From Alicycliphilus sp. UBA6560 (GTDB taxonomy: Bacteria; Pseudomonadota; Gammaproteobacteria; Burkholderiales; Burkholderiaceae_C): a DNA stretch of 64,000 bases. How positions within the stretch are numbered: the first letter of the stretch is position 1; the number at the start of each line of letters is the position of its first letter. The stretch is taken from NCBI GenBank assembly GCA_002434305.1, contig DJJU01000007.1, forward strand, positions 124,001 to 188,000, given 5' to 3'. Below, in pieces: positions 35,511 through 44,166 of the stretch. The notes below the pieces were generated by a model that did no database searches, was not told where the DNA came from, and worked only from the letters and a program-made list of their open reading frames with translations. A program made the position numbers and the translations under genes.

Positions 35511-36365
35511 TCAGTTGTTCTGTACCGCGCGGCGCGCCTGCGCCGGCCGTGCGGGCGCGCGTGCCGCGCGGGCGGCCTGCTGCGCCGCCTCGGCGCTCAT
35601 CACCGTGGTGACCCCGCGCAGGCGCAGCGCGTAGCCGCTGGCGTGGCGCAGGTCGGCGTATTCCAGTGCCGCCACGGTGCGTCCGCCCTGCTCCTGCGCC
35701 ACGCGCGGCAGCGTGGCCACCAGCCGGCGCACGCGCTCCAGCAGAGCGGCCTCGTCGCCGGCACCCAGCTCCAGCACGGCGCCGCTGTCCAGCAGCACGC
35801 GCCTGCCGCCGTGGGGCGTCAGCTCCAGCGTGTCGATGGGCGAGCCCAGCGGCGCCAGCGCCGGCGCCAGGCGCCGGGCCAGGTGCAGCAGCTCGGCCGA
35901 GCGCTCGGGCGCACCCACCAGGCGCGGCAGGTTGTCGGCCTCCAGGTCGTCGGCGGCGGCCTCGAAAACCTCGCCGTGGCTGTTGACCAGCATGCCGCTG
36001 CCCTCGGGGCCCCAGTGGGCGACCACGTCGTGTTCCTGCAGCTGCACCAGCAGCCCGCTGGGGAAGTCGCGCCGCACCTGGGCGCGGCGCACCCAGGGCA
36101 CCTGCTCGAAGGCACGGCGCGCGGCGTCCAGGTCCAGCGTGAAGAAGTTGCCCACCAGCTGCGGCGCCACGTTGGCGCGCAGGCTCATGGCGCTGGTGTG
36201 CACCAGCTCGCCCTGCACGGCGATGCGCCCCACGGCGAAGGCCGGGTGGCGCAGCACCCAGCCGCCGCAGGCCCACAGCACGGCCACGGCCACGCCGGCG
36301 AACAGGACCGTGGCGGTCACGTTCATCAGGCGTACGTCCAGCGGTGCGGGCAGCGTGGCGCTCAT
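35511..36365 (-). CDS. ftsQ: Cell division protein FtsQ
   Basis: 284 residues, bitopic divisome protein bridging FtsA/Z and the septal synthase. Short cytoplasmic tail, one membrane helix about 17-37, a POTRA domain (VGRIAVQGELVHTSAMSLR..) and the beta domain with WGPEGSGMLVNSHGEVFEA. The last 40 residues are an Arg/Ala/Pro-rich tail unlike the family core. Starts 16 nt after the ddl stop. Confidence 0.95.
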   Translation of the reverse strand: MSATLPAPLDVRLMNVTATVLFAGVAVAVLWACGGWVLRHPAFAVGRIAVQGELVHTSAMSLRANVAPQLVGNFFTLDLDAARRAFEQVPWVRRAQVRRDFPSGLLVQLQEHDVVAHWGPEGSGMLVNSHGEVFEAAADDLEADNLPRLVGAPERSAELLHLARRLAPALAPLGSPIDTLELTPHGGRRVLLDSGAVLELGAGDEAALLERVRRLVATLPRVAQEQGGRTVAALEYADLRHASGYALRLRGVTTVMSAEAAQQAARAARAPARPAQARRAVQNN

Positions 36366-36381
36366 GTCCTTTGCGTCCTCT

Positions 36382-37365
36382 TTAGTCCTGCGGCTGCGCG
36401 CGGCCCTGCAGCGCGTCCAGCGAGGCGTCGGCCAGGATGCGCAGGCACAGGTCCTCGTAGCTGATGCCGGCGCTGCGTGCCGACAGCGGCACCAGCGAGT
36501 GGCCGGTCATGCCCGGCGAGGTGTTGATCTCCAGCAGAAAGGGCTGGCGGTCGCTCTTGCGCACCATGACGTCGGCACGCGCCCAGCCGCGGCAGCCCAG
36601 GGTGCGGAAGGACCGCACCACCAGTTCCTGGATGGCGCGCTCCTCGGCCTCGGGCAGGCCGCTGGGGCAGTGGTACTGCGTGACGTCGGTGAAGTACTTG
36701 TTCTGGTAGTCGTAGTTGCCCTCGGGGGCCACGATGCGGATCACCGGCAGCGCCTGCGCGCCCTCGCCCTGGCCCAGCACCGGGCAGGTGGTCTCGTCGC
36801 CGTCGATGAACTGCTCGCACAGCACCTCGGGGTCGAAGCGCGCGGCCAGCTGGTAGGCCTGCTGGCACTGGCCGATAGACGTGACCTTGGTCAGCCCCAG
36901 CGTGGAGCCCTCGCGTGAGGGCTTGACGATCATGGGCGCGCCCAGCGCCTGGAAGGCCTGCGCGGTCTCGTCGGCGCTGGCCACCAGGCGCCAGTCGGGC
37001 GTGGACAGGCCTTCGAAGCGCCAGATGCGCTTGGTCATGATCTTGTCCATGGCGATGGCGGAAGCCATTACGCCCGGGCCGGTGTAGGGAATGCCCAGCA
37101 GTTCCAGGGCGCCCTGCACCGTGCCGTCCTCGCCGTGGCGGCCGTGCAGCGCGATGAAGCAGCGGGCGTAGCCATGGGACTTCAGCTCAGACAGATCGCT
37201 TTGCGAGGGGTCGAAGGCGTGCGCGTCCACGCCGCGCGCGCGCAGCGCCTGCAGCACGCCGCCGCCGGACATCAGCGACACCTCGCGCTCGCTGGAGGCG
37301 CCGCCCATCAGCACCGCCACCTTGCCCAGGCCGGCCACGTCGATTTTTTGGTCAAATTGGCTCAT
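36382..37365 (-). CDS. ddl: D-alanine--D-alanine ligase
   Basis: 327 residues, ATP-grasp. VAVLMGGASSEREVSLMSGGGV, GRHGEDGTVQG, PCVP-like segment replaced by IMTKRIWRFEGLSTPDW, KPSREGSTLGLTKV, and EINTSPGMTGHSLVP. Makes the D-Ala-D-Ala that MurF adds. Its ATG overlaps the murC stop by 4 bp. Being inside the dcw cluster it is the ddlB type. Confidence 0.97.
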   Translation of the reverse strand: MSQFDQKIDVAGLGKVAVLMGGASSEREVSLMSGGGVLQALRARGVDAHAFDPSQSDLSELKSHGYARCFIALHGRHGEDGTVQGALELLGIPYTGPGVMASAIAMDKIMTKRIWRFEGLSTPDWRLVASADETAQAFQALGAPMIVKPSREGSTLGLTKVTSIGQCQQAYQLAARFDPEVLCEQFIDGDETTCPVLGQGEGAQALPVIRIVAPEGNYDYQNKYFTDVTQYHCPSGLPEAEERAIQELVVRSFRTLGCRGWARADVMVRKSDRQPFLLEINTSPGMTGHSLVPLSARSAGISYEDLCLRILADASLDALQGRAQPQD

Positions 37366-38798
37366 AACGTCCGTCCCTCCTGCGCTGGCAGCTCATCTTT
37401 TTGTAGTAAACGTGCGGTCTCGCCGGCCACCGCGCCGATGGAGCCGGCGCCCATGCACAGCACCACGTCGCCGCCTTGCGCCAGCGCGGCGATGCGCGCC
37501 GGCAGCTGGCCCACGTCGGGCTCGAAGACCGGCTCCACGCGGCCGGCCACGCGCAGCGCGCGGGCCAGGGCGCGGCCGTCGGCGGCCACGATGGGCGCCT
37601 CGCCGGCGGCGTAGACCTCGGCAAGCAGCACGGCGTCGGCCTGGCCCAGCACGGCCACGAAATCCTCGAAGCAGTCACGCGTGCGGCTGTAGCGGTGCGG
37701 CTGGAAGGCCAGCACGATGCGCCGCCCCGGCCAGGCGCCGCGCGCCGCGGCCAGCGTGGCGGCCATCTCCACCGGGTGGTGGCCGTAGTCCTCGATCAGC
37801 GTGAAGCTGCCGCCACCGGCGGCCGGGAGCTCGCCGTGGCTCTGGAAGCGCCGGCCCACGCCGGTGAAGGCGGCCAGAGCGCGCAGCAGGGCCGCGTCGG
37901 ACACCTCCAGCTCGGCCGCCACGGCAATCGCCGCCAGGGCGTTCTGCACGTTGTGCAGGCCGGGCAGGTTCAGCACCACGGACAGGGGCGCCAGCACCTC
38001 GGCACCGATGCGCCGCTGCACCTGGAAATGCATCTGCGTGCCCACGGCACGCACATCGGTGGCGCGCACCTGGGCGCCCTCGGCCAGGCCATAGGTGGTG
38101 ATGGGCCGGCCCACCTGCGGCGCGATGTCGCGCACGGCTGCGTCGTCCACGCAGAGGATGGCGCGGCCGTAGAACGGCATGCGGTGCAAGAAGTCCACGA
38201 AGGCCTGCTTGAGGCGGCCGAAGTCGTGGCCGTAGGTCTCCATGTGGTCGGCGTCGATGTTGGTGACCACGGCCAGCACGGGCAGCAGGTTCAGGAACGA
38301 CGCATCGGACTCGTCGGCCTCCACCACGATGTATTCGCCTTGGCCCAGGCGCGCGTTGCTGCCAGCGCTGTTCAGGCGCCCGCCGATGACGTAGGTCGGG
38401 TCCAGCCCGGCCTCGGCCAGGATGCTGGCCACCAGGCTGGTGGTGGTCGTCTTGCCGTGGGCGCCGGCGATGGCGATGCCGCGGCGCAGGCGCATCAGTT
38501 CGGCCAGCATCAGGGCGCGCGGCACCACGGGGATGCCGGCGGCGCGGGCGGCCAGCACCTCGGGGTTGTCCGCCTGCACGGCGGTGGAGGTGACCACCGC
38601 GTCCGCGCCATCGATGTGCGCGGCGGCGTGGCCCACGTGGGTGGCGATGCCCATGGCGGCCAGGCGCGACAGCGTGCTGCTGTCCGCCAGGTCGGAGCCG
38701 GAGACGCGGTAGCCCAGGTTGTGCAGCACCTCGGCAATGCCGCACATGCCCGAACCGCCCAGGCCGACGAAATGGATGTGGCGAATGGCGTGTTTCAT
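37362..38798 (-). CDS. murC: UDP-N-acetylmuramate--L-alanine ligase
   Basis: 478 residues. HIHFVGLGGSGMCGIAEVLHNLGY, ATP loop GAHGKTTTTSLVASIL, NIDADHMETYGHDF and EDYGHHPVEMAAT. The last 11 coded residues before the tail (RLLQKDELPAQEG..) come from a partial R60 repeat, and the gene then overlaps ddl by ATGA. ATG overlaps the murG stop by 4 bp. Confidence 0.97.
   Translation of the reverse strand: MKHAIRHIHFVGLGGSGMCGIAEVLHNLGYRVSGSDLADSSTLSRLAAMGIATHVGHAAAHIDGADAVVTSTAVQADNPEVLAARAAGIPVVPRALMLAELMRLRRGIAIAGAHGKTTTTSLVASILAEAGLDPTYVIGGRLNSAGSNARLGQGEYIVVEADESDASFLNLLPVLAVVTNIDADHMETYGHDFGRLKQAFVDFLHRMPFYGRAILCVDDAAVRDIAPQVGRPITTYGLAEGAQVRATDVRAVGTQMHFQVQRRIGAEVLAPLSVVLNLPGLHNVQNALAAIAVAAELEVSDAALLRALAAFTGVGRRFQSHGELPAAGGGSFTLIEDYGHHPVEMAATLAAARGAWPGRRIVLAFQPHRYSRTRDCFEDFVAVLGQADAVLLAEVYAAGEAPIVAADGRALARALRVAGRVEPVFEPDVGQLPARIAALAQGGDVVLCMGAGSIGAVAGETARLLQKDELPAQEGRTL
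37381..37409 (-). repeat. R60 repeat copy 9 (partial, 3' end of murC, sense)
   Basis: On the coding strand TACTACAAAAAGATGAGCTG then CCAGCGCAGG: the first half of R60. murC's C-terminal residues LLQKDELPAQ are read from it; the TAG-position codon is GAG. Confidence 0.55.
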
Positions 38799-39862
38799 CG
38801 CGCAGCGAGCTCCTCGCAGGCCATCGCCACCTCGCGGGCAGCCTGGGTTTTTTGCATCTTTTTGGCCTCTAGCGCCCGCTGTACAAGCGCAGGCCGCTCT
38901 GTATTTTGTAGCATCTGCGCCAGCCCTTCGGGCGTCAGCCGGTCCTGCGGCACCAGCCAGCCGGCGCCCGCGTCGACCAGGAAGCGGGCGTTGGTGGTCT
39001 GGTGATCGTCCACCGCGAAGGGGAAAGGCACGAACACTGCCGCCGCGCCCACGGCCGCGATCTCGGTCACGGTGCTGGCGCCGGCCCGGCAGACGATCAG
39101 GTCGGCCTGGGCGAAGGCCTCGGCCGTGTCGTCGATGAAGGGGGTGAGCGTGGCCTGCACGCCTGCCGCCTGGTAGTTGGCGCGCAGCTGCTCGATCTGC
39201 GTGGCGCCGCTTTGGTGCGTGACGATGGGGCGCTGCTGCTCGGGGATCAGCGCCAGCGCCTGCGGCACGATCTCGTTGAGCGCACGCGCGCCCAGGCTGC
39301 CGCCCACCACCAGCAGCTTGAGCGGGCCGCTGCGGCCGGCAAAGCGCTCGGCCGGGCCGTCCTGCTGCGTGAACGCGGCGCGCAGCGGGTTGCCCACCCA
39401 CTGGCCCTTGTTCAGCACCCCGGGAAAAGCAGTGAAGATGCGGTGGGCCACCATCGACAGCACACGGTTGGCCATGCCGGGCACGGAGTTCTGCTCGTGC
39501 AGGACCAGCGGGCAGCCCGCGGCCGAGGCCACCAGCCCGCCGGGGAAGGTGACGTAGCCGCCCAGGCCTACCACCACGTCCGGGCGCACGCGGCGCAGCA
39601 CGCCCCATGCCTGCCAGAAGGCGCGCAGCAGGCGCAGCGGCAGCAACGCCAGCGTCAGCACACCCTTGCCGCGCACGCCGGAGAAATCGATGGCCTCGAA
39701 GGCGAAGCCCTTGGGCGGCACGATGCGCGACTCCATGCTGCCGGGCGTGCCCAGCCAGTGCACGCGCCAGCCGCGCGCGGCCAGCTCCTCGGCCACGGCC
39801 AGGCCAGGGAAGATGTGGCCGCCGGTGCCGCCGGCCATGATGAGGGCAGTTTTCTGCGTCAT
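38795..39862 (-). CDS. murG: UDP-GlcNAc--lipid I N-acetylglucosaminyltransferase
   Basis: 355 residues, GT28 family. MAGGTGGHIFPGLAVAEEL glycine loop 1, GLGGYVTFPGGL, HEQNSVPGMANRVL, VVGGSLGARALNEIVPQAL and FPFAVDDHQTTNARFL. Makes lipid II. The start at MTQKTALIMAGG is chosen because family members begin here and its ATGA overlaps the stop of the mini-ORF. About residues 316-336 are a sense R60 copy (LQNTERPALVQRALEAKK) close to the C-terminus. Confidence 0.96.
   Translation of the reverse strand: MTQKTALIMAGGTGGHIFPGLAVAEELAARGWRVHWLGTPGSMESRIVPPKGFAFEAIDFSGVRGKGVLTLALLPLRLLRAFWQAWGVLRRVRPDVVVGLGGYVTFPGGLVASAAGCPLVLHEQNSVPGMANRVLSMVAHRIFTAFPGVLNKGQWVGNPLRAAFTQQDGPAERFAGRSGPLKLLVVGGSLGARALNEIVPQALALIPEQQRPIVTHQSGATQIEQLRANYQAAGVQATLTPFIDDTAEAFAQADLIVCRAGASTVTEIAAVGAAAVFVPFPFAVDDHQTTNARFLVDAGAGWLVPQDRLTPEGLAQMLQNTERPALVQRALEAKKMQKTQAAREVAMACEELAAR
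38854..38913 (-). repeat. R60 repeat copy 8 (inside murG, sense)
   Basis: On the coding strand: GCTACAAAATACAGAGCGGC, then CTGCGCTTGTACAGC and GCTAGAGGCCAAAAAGATG. The strongest in-gene match, including GCGCTTG and AGAGGCCAAAAAG; GC content drops sharply relative to the flanks. Confidence 0.82.
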
Positions 39863-39945
39863 GCGCGGCCTCCGCGCATCAGCGCTGCGCGCTGGCCCGC
39901 GCTGGCGCACGGGCGCAACTTGTTTTGGCGAAACAAACTTCTCAT
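39859..39945 (-). CDS. 28-residue mini-ORF bridging ftsW and murG
   Basis: MRSLFRQNKLRPCASAGQR, then AALMRGGRA and TGA. Its ATG overlaps the ftsW stop (ATGA) and its TGA overlaps the murG ATG (ATGA), so it fills the junction in perfect coupling register. Its C-terminus LMRGGRA is identical to that of FtsW (NKLLMRGGRA), so the junction looks duplicated. Each copy carries GGAGG 6-7 nt before its ATGA. It could be a coupling relay with no product function; translation is an inference. Confidence 0.6.
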   Translation of the reverse strand: MRSLFRQNKLRPCASAGQRAALMRGGRA

Positions 39946-39975
39946 GCGCGGCCTCCGCGCATGAGAAGTTTGTTT
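39931..39975 (-). other. 45-bp near-perfect palindrome at ftsW 3' end
   Basis: A 21-bp arm AAACAAACTTCTCATGCGCGG (39931-39951; first 20 shown in other entries) is exactly complementary to 39955-39975 around a 3-nt centre. In the ftsW message the loop holds the AGG of GGAGG, and the arms hold the ftsW stop and mini-ORF ATG. A smaller alternative hairpin, TTGTTT..AAACAA at about 39920-39936, shares an arm with it and cannot form at the same time. Confidence 0.85.
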
Positions 39976-41234
39976 TCGTAATCCACCCGCAGCACCACCG
40001 CGATGGCGACCAGGTTCATCAGGATGGCCGAGCCGCCGAAGCTCATCAGAGGCAGGGTGAGCCCCTTGGTCGGCAGCGCGCCCAGGTTCACGCCCATGTT
40101 GATGAAGGCCTGAAAGCCGATCCAGATGGCCACACCCTGCGCCACCAGGCCGGAGAACACCCGGTCCAGCGCGATGGCCTGGCGACCGATGTGCATGATG
40201 CGCCGCGTCATCCACAGGAAGGCCAGAATCAGCACCAGCACGCCCACCAGACCGAACTCCTCGCCGATCACGGCCAGCAGGAAGTCGGTGTGCGCCTCGG
40301 GCAGCCAGTGCAGCTTCTCCACGCTGCCGCCCAGCCCCACGCCGAAAATCTCGCCGCGGCCGATGGCGATCAGCGCGTGCGACAGCTGGTAGCCCTTGCC
40401 CAGGGCGTGCGCTTCACTGAACGGATCGAGGTAGGCAAAGATGCGCTCTCGCCGCCAGGGCGACAGCCACACCATGGCCGCGAAGGCCAGCACCAGGATG
40501 GCGGCGATCACGAAGAACATGCGCGCGTTCACCCCGCCCAGGAACAGGATGCCCATGGCGATGACGGCGATGACCATGAAGGCGCCCATGTCGGGCTCGG
40601 CCAGCAGCAGCGCGCCCACCACGGCCACGGCGGCGGCCATGGGCAGCACGGCGCGGAAGAACCGCTCCTTGACCTCCATCTTGCGCACCATGTAGTCGGC
40701 GGCGTAGATCAGCACGGCGAACTTGGCCAGCTCGGACGGTTGGAAGTTCATGATTCCCAGGCTGAGCCAGCGGCGGGCGCCGTTGACCACCGTGCCCACG
40801 TGCGGGATCAGCACCGCGATCAAGAGCACCAGCGACACCACGAACAGCCATGGCGCCATGCGCTCCCAGGCGTTCATCGAGACCTGGAAGGCGATCAGCG
40901 CCGCCACGAAGCCCACACCGATGGCCACCGTGTGGCGCACCAGGAAGTGCGTGGGCGCGATCGAGCCGAAGCGCGGGTTGTCCGGCATGGCGATGGAGGC
41001 CGAATACACCATCACGATGCTGGCGGCCAGCAGCAGCACCACCACCCACAGCAGCGCCTGGTCAAAGCCCAGCACGCGCGCCGGTGTGGCCGCCGTCTGG
41101 CGGTATTCGGTGCCGCCCACGCGCACCGGCAGCACGTCGGCCGCGGCGCGCGGCTCGCGCCCCGGCAGCAGGCGCTGCAGCAGTCCCGTGGCCGTGGTGC
41201 GGGCGGTGGCGGCGCCGCTACTGCTGCTGCTCAT
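39942..41234 (-). CDS. ftsW: Septal SEDS peptidoglycan polymerase
   Basis: 430 residues, SEDS family with about ten membrane helices after a Ser/Thr/Arg-rich cytoplasmic N-terminus (1-45). FDQALLWVVVLLLAASIVMVYSAS, FQPSELAKFAVLIY, PEAHTDFLLAVIGEEFGLVG and LTLPLMSFGGSAILMNLVAI are the family marks. Works with FtsI (same cluster). Start overlaps murD stop by ATGA. The last codons form one arm of a 45-bp palindrome. Confidence 0.97.
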   Translation of the reverse strand: MSSSSSGAATARTTATGLLQRLLPGREPRAAADVLPVRVGGTEYRQTAATPARVLGFDQALLWVVVLLLAASIVMVYSASIAMPDNPRFGSIAPTHFLVRHTVAIGVGFVAALIAFQVSMNAWERMAPWLFVVSLVLLIAVLIPHVGTVVNGARRWLSLGIMNFQPSELAKFAVLIYAADYMVRKMEVKERFFRAVLPMAAAVAVVGALLLAEPDMGAFMVIAVIAMGILFLGGVNARMFFVIAAILVLAFAAMVWLSPWRRERIFAYLDPFSEAHALGKGYQLSHALIAIGRGEIFGVGLGGSVEKLHWLPEAHTDFLLAVIGEEFGLVGVLVLILAFLWMTRRIMHIGRQAIALDRVFSGLVAQGVAIWIGFQAFINMGVNLGALPTKGLTLPLMSFGGSAILMNLVAIAVVLRVDYENKLLMRGGRA

Positions 41235-42991
41235 GCCATGCCTCCGCCGATCATCTGGCCGGCCTCTTCGGCCAGCGCCTGCACGGCTTCGCGGAACACC
41301 TGGGCGCGGTGCTCGTAGCCGCCGAACATGTCCCAGCTGGCGCAGGCCGGCGACAGCAGCACGGCGTCGCCGGCGTGGGCGCGCGCCGCGGCCTCGCGCA
41401 CCGCGTCCGGCAGCGTGGCCGCATGCAGCAGGGGCACGCCCGTGTCCTGCAGCGCGGCGCGGATCTGCGGCGCGTCGCGCCCGATCAACACCACGGCGCG
41501 GGCGTGGCGTGCCACCGGTGCGGCCAGCGGGGAAAAATCCTGCCCCTTGCCGTCGCCGCCCAGGATGACGACCAGGCGCCGCTCGGCCCCCAGGCCCGAC
41601 AGCGCGGCCACCGTGGCACCCACGTTGGTGCCCTTGCTGTCGTCGAAATACTCCACCTCGGCCACGATGGCCACGGGCTCCACGCGGTGCGGCTCGCCGC
41701 GGTATTCGCGCAGGCCGTGCAGCAGCGGGGCCAGGGTGCAGCCGGCCGCCTGCGCCAGAGCCAGCGCGGCCAGGGCGTTGGTGGCGTTGTGCCGGCCGCG
41801 GATGCGCAGGGCGTCGGCCGGCATCAGGCGCTGGATGTGCAGCTCTTCGCCTTCCGGGCGGCCGGCGCGGCCACGGCGTGCCGTCTCGTCGGCCTCGTGC
41901 GCGCGCACCAGCCAGGCCATGCCGTTGACCACCTCGATGCCGAAGTCGCCGGGCCGGCGCGGCATGTCGGCGCCGAAGGTGACGTGCTCGCGCTGGCGCA
42001 GCACCGCCGGCCGCCCGCGCACGGTTTCACGCTCGGGCGGCGGCAGCATGTCCATGACGGCCGAGTCCTCGCGGTTCAGCACCATCAGGCCGTGGCGGCC
42101 GAAGATGCGCGCCTTGGCGGCGCCGTAGGCCTGCATGCTGCCGTGCCAGTCCAGGTGGTCCTGCGTTAGGTTGAGCACGGTGGCGGCGGTGGGCTCGAAG
42201 CCGGCCGCGCCGTCGAGCTGGAAGCTCGACAGCTCCAGCACCCAGGCCTGCGGCAGCTCGTGCGCGTCCAGGCGCGCGGCCAGGGTGTCCAGCAGCGTGG
42301 GGCCGATGTTGCCGGCCACGGCCACGTCCAGGCCGGCGTGCGCCAGCAGCTGGCCGGTGAGGGAGGTCACCGTGGTCTTGCCGTTGGTGCCGGTGACGGC
42401 CAGCACGGCGGGCGCGTAGCCCTGGGCCTCGCGCAGTGCGGCAAGCGCCTGGGAATATAGGTCAATTTCGCCCCAAACGCTTGCCTGGCAAGCGCCGGCA
42501 GCTCTCAATACAGGAGCAATATCGCTGGGCGCCAGACCCGGCGAGCGCAGCACGGCATACAGCTCCCGGCTCTGCACCAGAGCCTCGTCGAACGGCCCGG
42601 CGACGAACTGCGCCTGCGGCAGCTGCGCGCGCAGGGCGGGCAGCTGGGGCGGGTTGTCGCGCGTGTCGGCCACCAGCACCTCGGCGCCGCAGCGGGCGCA
42701 CCAGCGCGCCATGGCCAGGCCCGAGGCGCCCAGGCCCAGCACCAGCACGCGCCGGCCGGTCAGCAGCGTGGCCAGGGCCTGCTGCGCGGCGGCGTAGTCC
42801 AGCGGAGCGGCGGCTGGCTCGGCCGTCTGTTCTGCCTGGAGGGTGGCCGGCACGCCGGCCGGCTGTTCGCCGTCCGCCTGGCCGACCTCGGCGAAGATGC
42901 GCGCAACGAACCGCGCCGCCTCGGCGGCGGCGGTCAGCGCGGGCGCGGCGGCGTCCGGTGGCACGGGGGGTTGGACGGGCTCGTCGTTCAT
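41231..42991 (-). CDS. murD: UDP-N-acetylmuramoylalanine--D-glutamate ligase
   Basis: 586 residues, about 120-140 longer than the E. coli enzyme. Residues 1-75 are a Pro/Ala/Glu-rich extension with no counterpart in the core family; the Rossmann loop VLVLGLGASGLAMARWCARCG follows. ATP loop VTGTNGKTTVTSLTGQL; NLTQDHLDWHGSMQAYGAAKARIF; FDDSKGTNVGATVAAL. About residues 157-180 are encoded by a sense R60 copy (IAPVLRAAGACQASVWGEIDL) just before the ATP loop domain. ATGA overlaps at both ends (mraY, ftsW). Confidence 0.95.
   Translation of the reverse strand: MNDEPVQPPVPPDAAAPALTAAAEAARFVARIFAEVGQADGEQPAGVPATLQAEQTAEPAAAPLDYAAAQQALATLLTGRRVLVLGLGASGLAMARWCARCGAEVLVADTRDNPPQLPALRAQLPQAQFVAGPFDEALVQSRELYAVLRSPGLAPSDIAPVLRAAGACQASVWGEIDLYSQALAALREAQGYAPAVLAVTGTNGKTTVTSLTGQLLAHAGLDVAVAGNIGPTLLDTLAARLDAHELPQAWVLELSSFQLDGAAGFEPTAATVLNLTQDHLDWHGSMQAYGAAKARIFGRHGLMVLNREDSAVMDMLPPPERETVRGRPAVLRQREHVTFGADMPRRPGDFGIEVVNGMAWLVRAHEADETARRGRAGRPEGEELHIQRLMPADALRIRGRHNATNALAALALAQAAGCTLAPLLHGLREYRGEPHRVEPVAIVAEVEYFDDSKGTNVGATVAALSGLGAERRLVVILGGDGKGQDFSPLAAPVARHARAVVLIGRDAPQIRAALQDTGVPLLHAATLPDAVREAAARAHAGDAVLLSPACASWDMFGGYEHRAQVFREAVQALAEEAGQMIGGGMA
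42453..42520 (-). repeat. R60 repeat copy 10 (inside murD, sense)
   Basis: On the coding strand: TTGCTCCTGTATTGAGAGCT, then GCCGGCGCTTGCCAGGCAAGC and GGGGCGAAATTGACCTATA. Unlike the other sense copies it is read in a different frame (TTG AGA GCT GCC). Confidence 0.78.
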
Positions 42992-44166
42992 CGCAGCTTT
43001 AGCGTGGACAGACCGATCAGGCACAGCAGCATGGTGATGATCCAGAAGCGCACGACGACCTGCGTCTCCTTCCAGCCGCTTTTCTCGAAGTGGTGGTGCA
43101 GCGGCGCCATCTTCAGCAGGCGCCGGCCCTCGCCGTAGCGGCGCTTGGTGTACTTGAACCAGGTCACCTGCAGCATGACCGAGAGGGCCTCAACCACGAA
43201 GATGCCGCCCATGATGGCCAGCACGATCTCCTGGCGCACGATGATGGCGATGGTGCCCAGGGCCGCGCCCAGGGCCAGCGCGCCCACGTCGCCCATGAAG
43301 ACCTGGGCAGGGTGGGTGTTGAACCACAGGAAGGCCAGGCCGGCGCCGGCCATGGCGGCGCAGAAGATCAGCAGCTCGCCCGAGCCAGGGATGTGCGGGA
43401 ACAGCAGGTATTTGGAATAGCTGGCGCTGCCCGTGACGTAGGCAAAGATGCCCAGCGCCGAGCCGACCATGATGACCGGCATGATGGCCAGGCCGTCCAG
43501 GCCGTCGGTCAGGTTCACGGCGTTGCTGGAGCCGACGATGACCAGGTAGGTCAGGATGACGAAGCCCAGCACGCCCAGCGGGTAGCTCACCTCCTTGAAG
43601 AAGGGCACCAGCAGGCCGGCCTTCGGGGGCAGGTCCAGCGAGAAGCCCGACTGCACCCAGCTGACGAACAGCTCGAAGACGCGGGCGTTGGAGTTCTCGG
43701 AGATGGAGAACACCAGGTACAGCGCCGCCAGCAGGCCGATGACGGACTGCCAGAAGTACTTCTCGCGCGAGCGCATGCCCTCCGGGTCCTTGCGCACCAC
43801 CTTGCGCCAGTCGTCCACCCAGCCGATAGCGCCGAAGGCCAGCGTGACGGCCAGCACGATCCACACGAAGCGGTTGGACAAATCGAACCACAGCAGGGTG
43901 GAGATGGAGATGCACAGCAGGATCAGCACCCCGCCCATGGTCGGCGTGCCGTTCTTGGCCAGGTGGGTCTGCATGGCGTAGCCGCGCACGGGCTGGCCGA
44001 TCTTGAGCGCCGCCAGCATGCGGATCACGCGCGGGCCGGCCACCAGGCCAATCACCAGCGCCGTCATGGCGGCCATCACGGCGCGCAGCGTGAGGTACTG
44101 GAACACGCGCAGGAAACTCAGCTCGGGCGACAGCCCCTGCAGCCACTGGGAAAGCATCAGGAGCAT
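42988..44166 (-). CDS. mraY: Phospho-MurNAc-pentapeptide transferase
   Basis: 392 residues with ten membrane helices. Transfers phospho-MurNAc-pentapeptide to undecaprenyl phosphate (lipid I). KNGTPTMGGVLILLCI, GAIGWVDDWRKVVRKDPEGM with the catalytic Asp pair, NAVNLTDGLDGLAIMPV and MAPLHHHFEKSGWKETQVVVRFW are present. Its start overlaps murEF by 10 bp and its stop overlaps murD by 4 bp. Confidence 0.97.
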   Translation of the reverse strand: MLLMLSQWLQGLSPELSFLRVFQYLTLRAVMAAMTALVIGLVAGPRVIRMLAALKIGQPVRGYAMQTHLAKNGTPTMGGVLILLCISISTLLWFDLSNRFVWIVLAVTLAFGAIGWVDDWRKVVRKDPEGMRSREKYFWQSVIGLLAALYLVFSISENSNARVFELFVSWVQSGFSLDLPPKAGLLVPFFKEVSYPLGVLGFVILTYLVIVGSSNAVNLTDGLDGLAIMPVIMVGSALGIFAYVTGSASYSKYLLFPHIPGSGELLIFCAAMAGAGLAFLWFNTHPAQVFMGDVGALALGAALGTIAIIVRQEIVLAIMGGIFVVEALSVMLQVTWFKYTKRRYGEGRRLLKMAPLHHHFEKSGWKETQVVVRFWIITMLLCLIGLSTLKLR

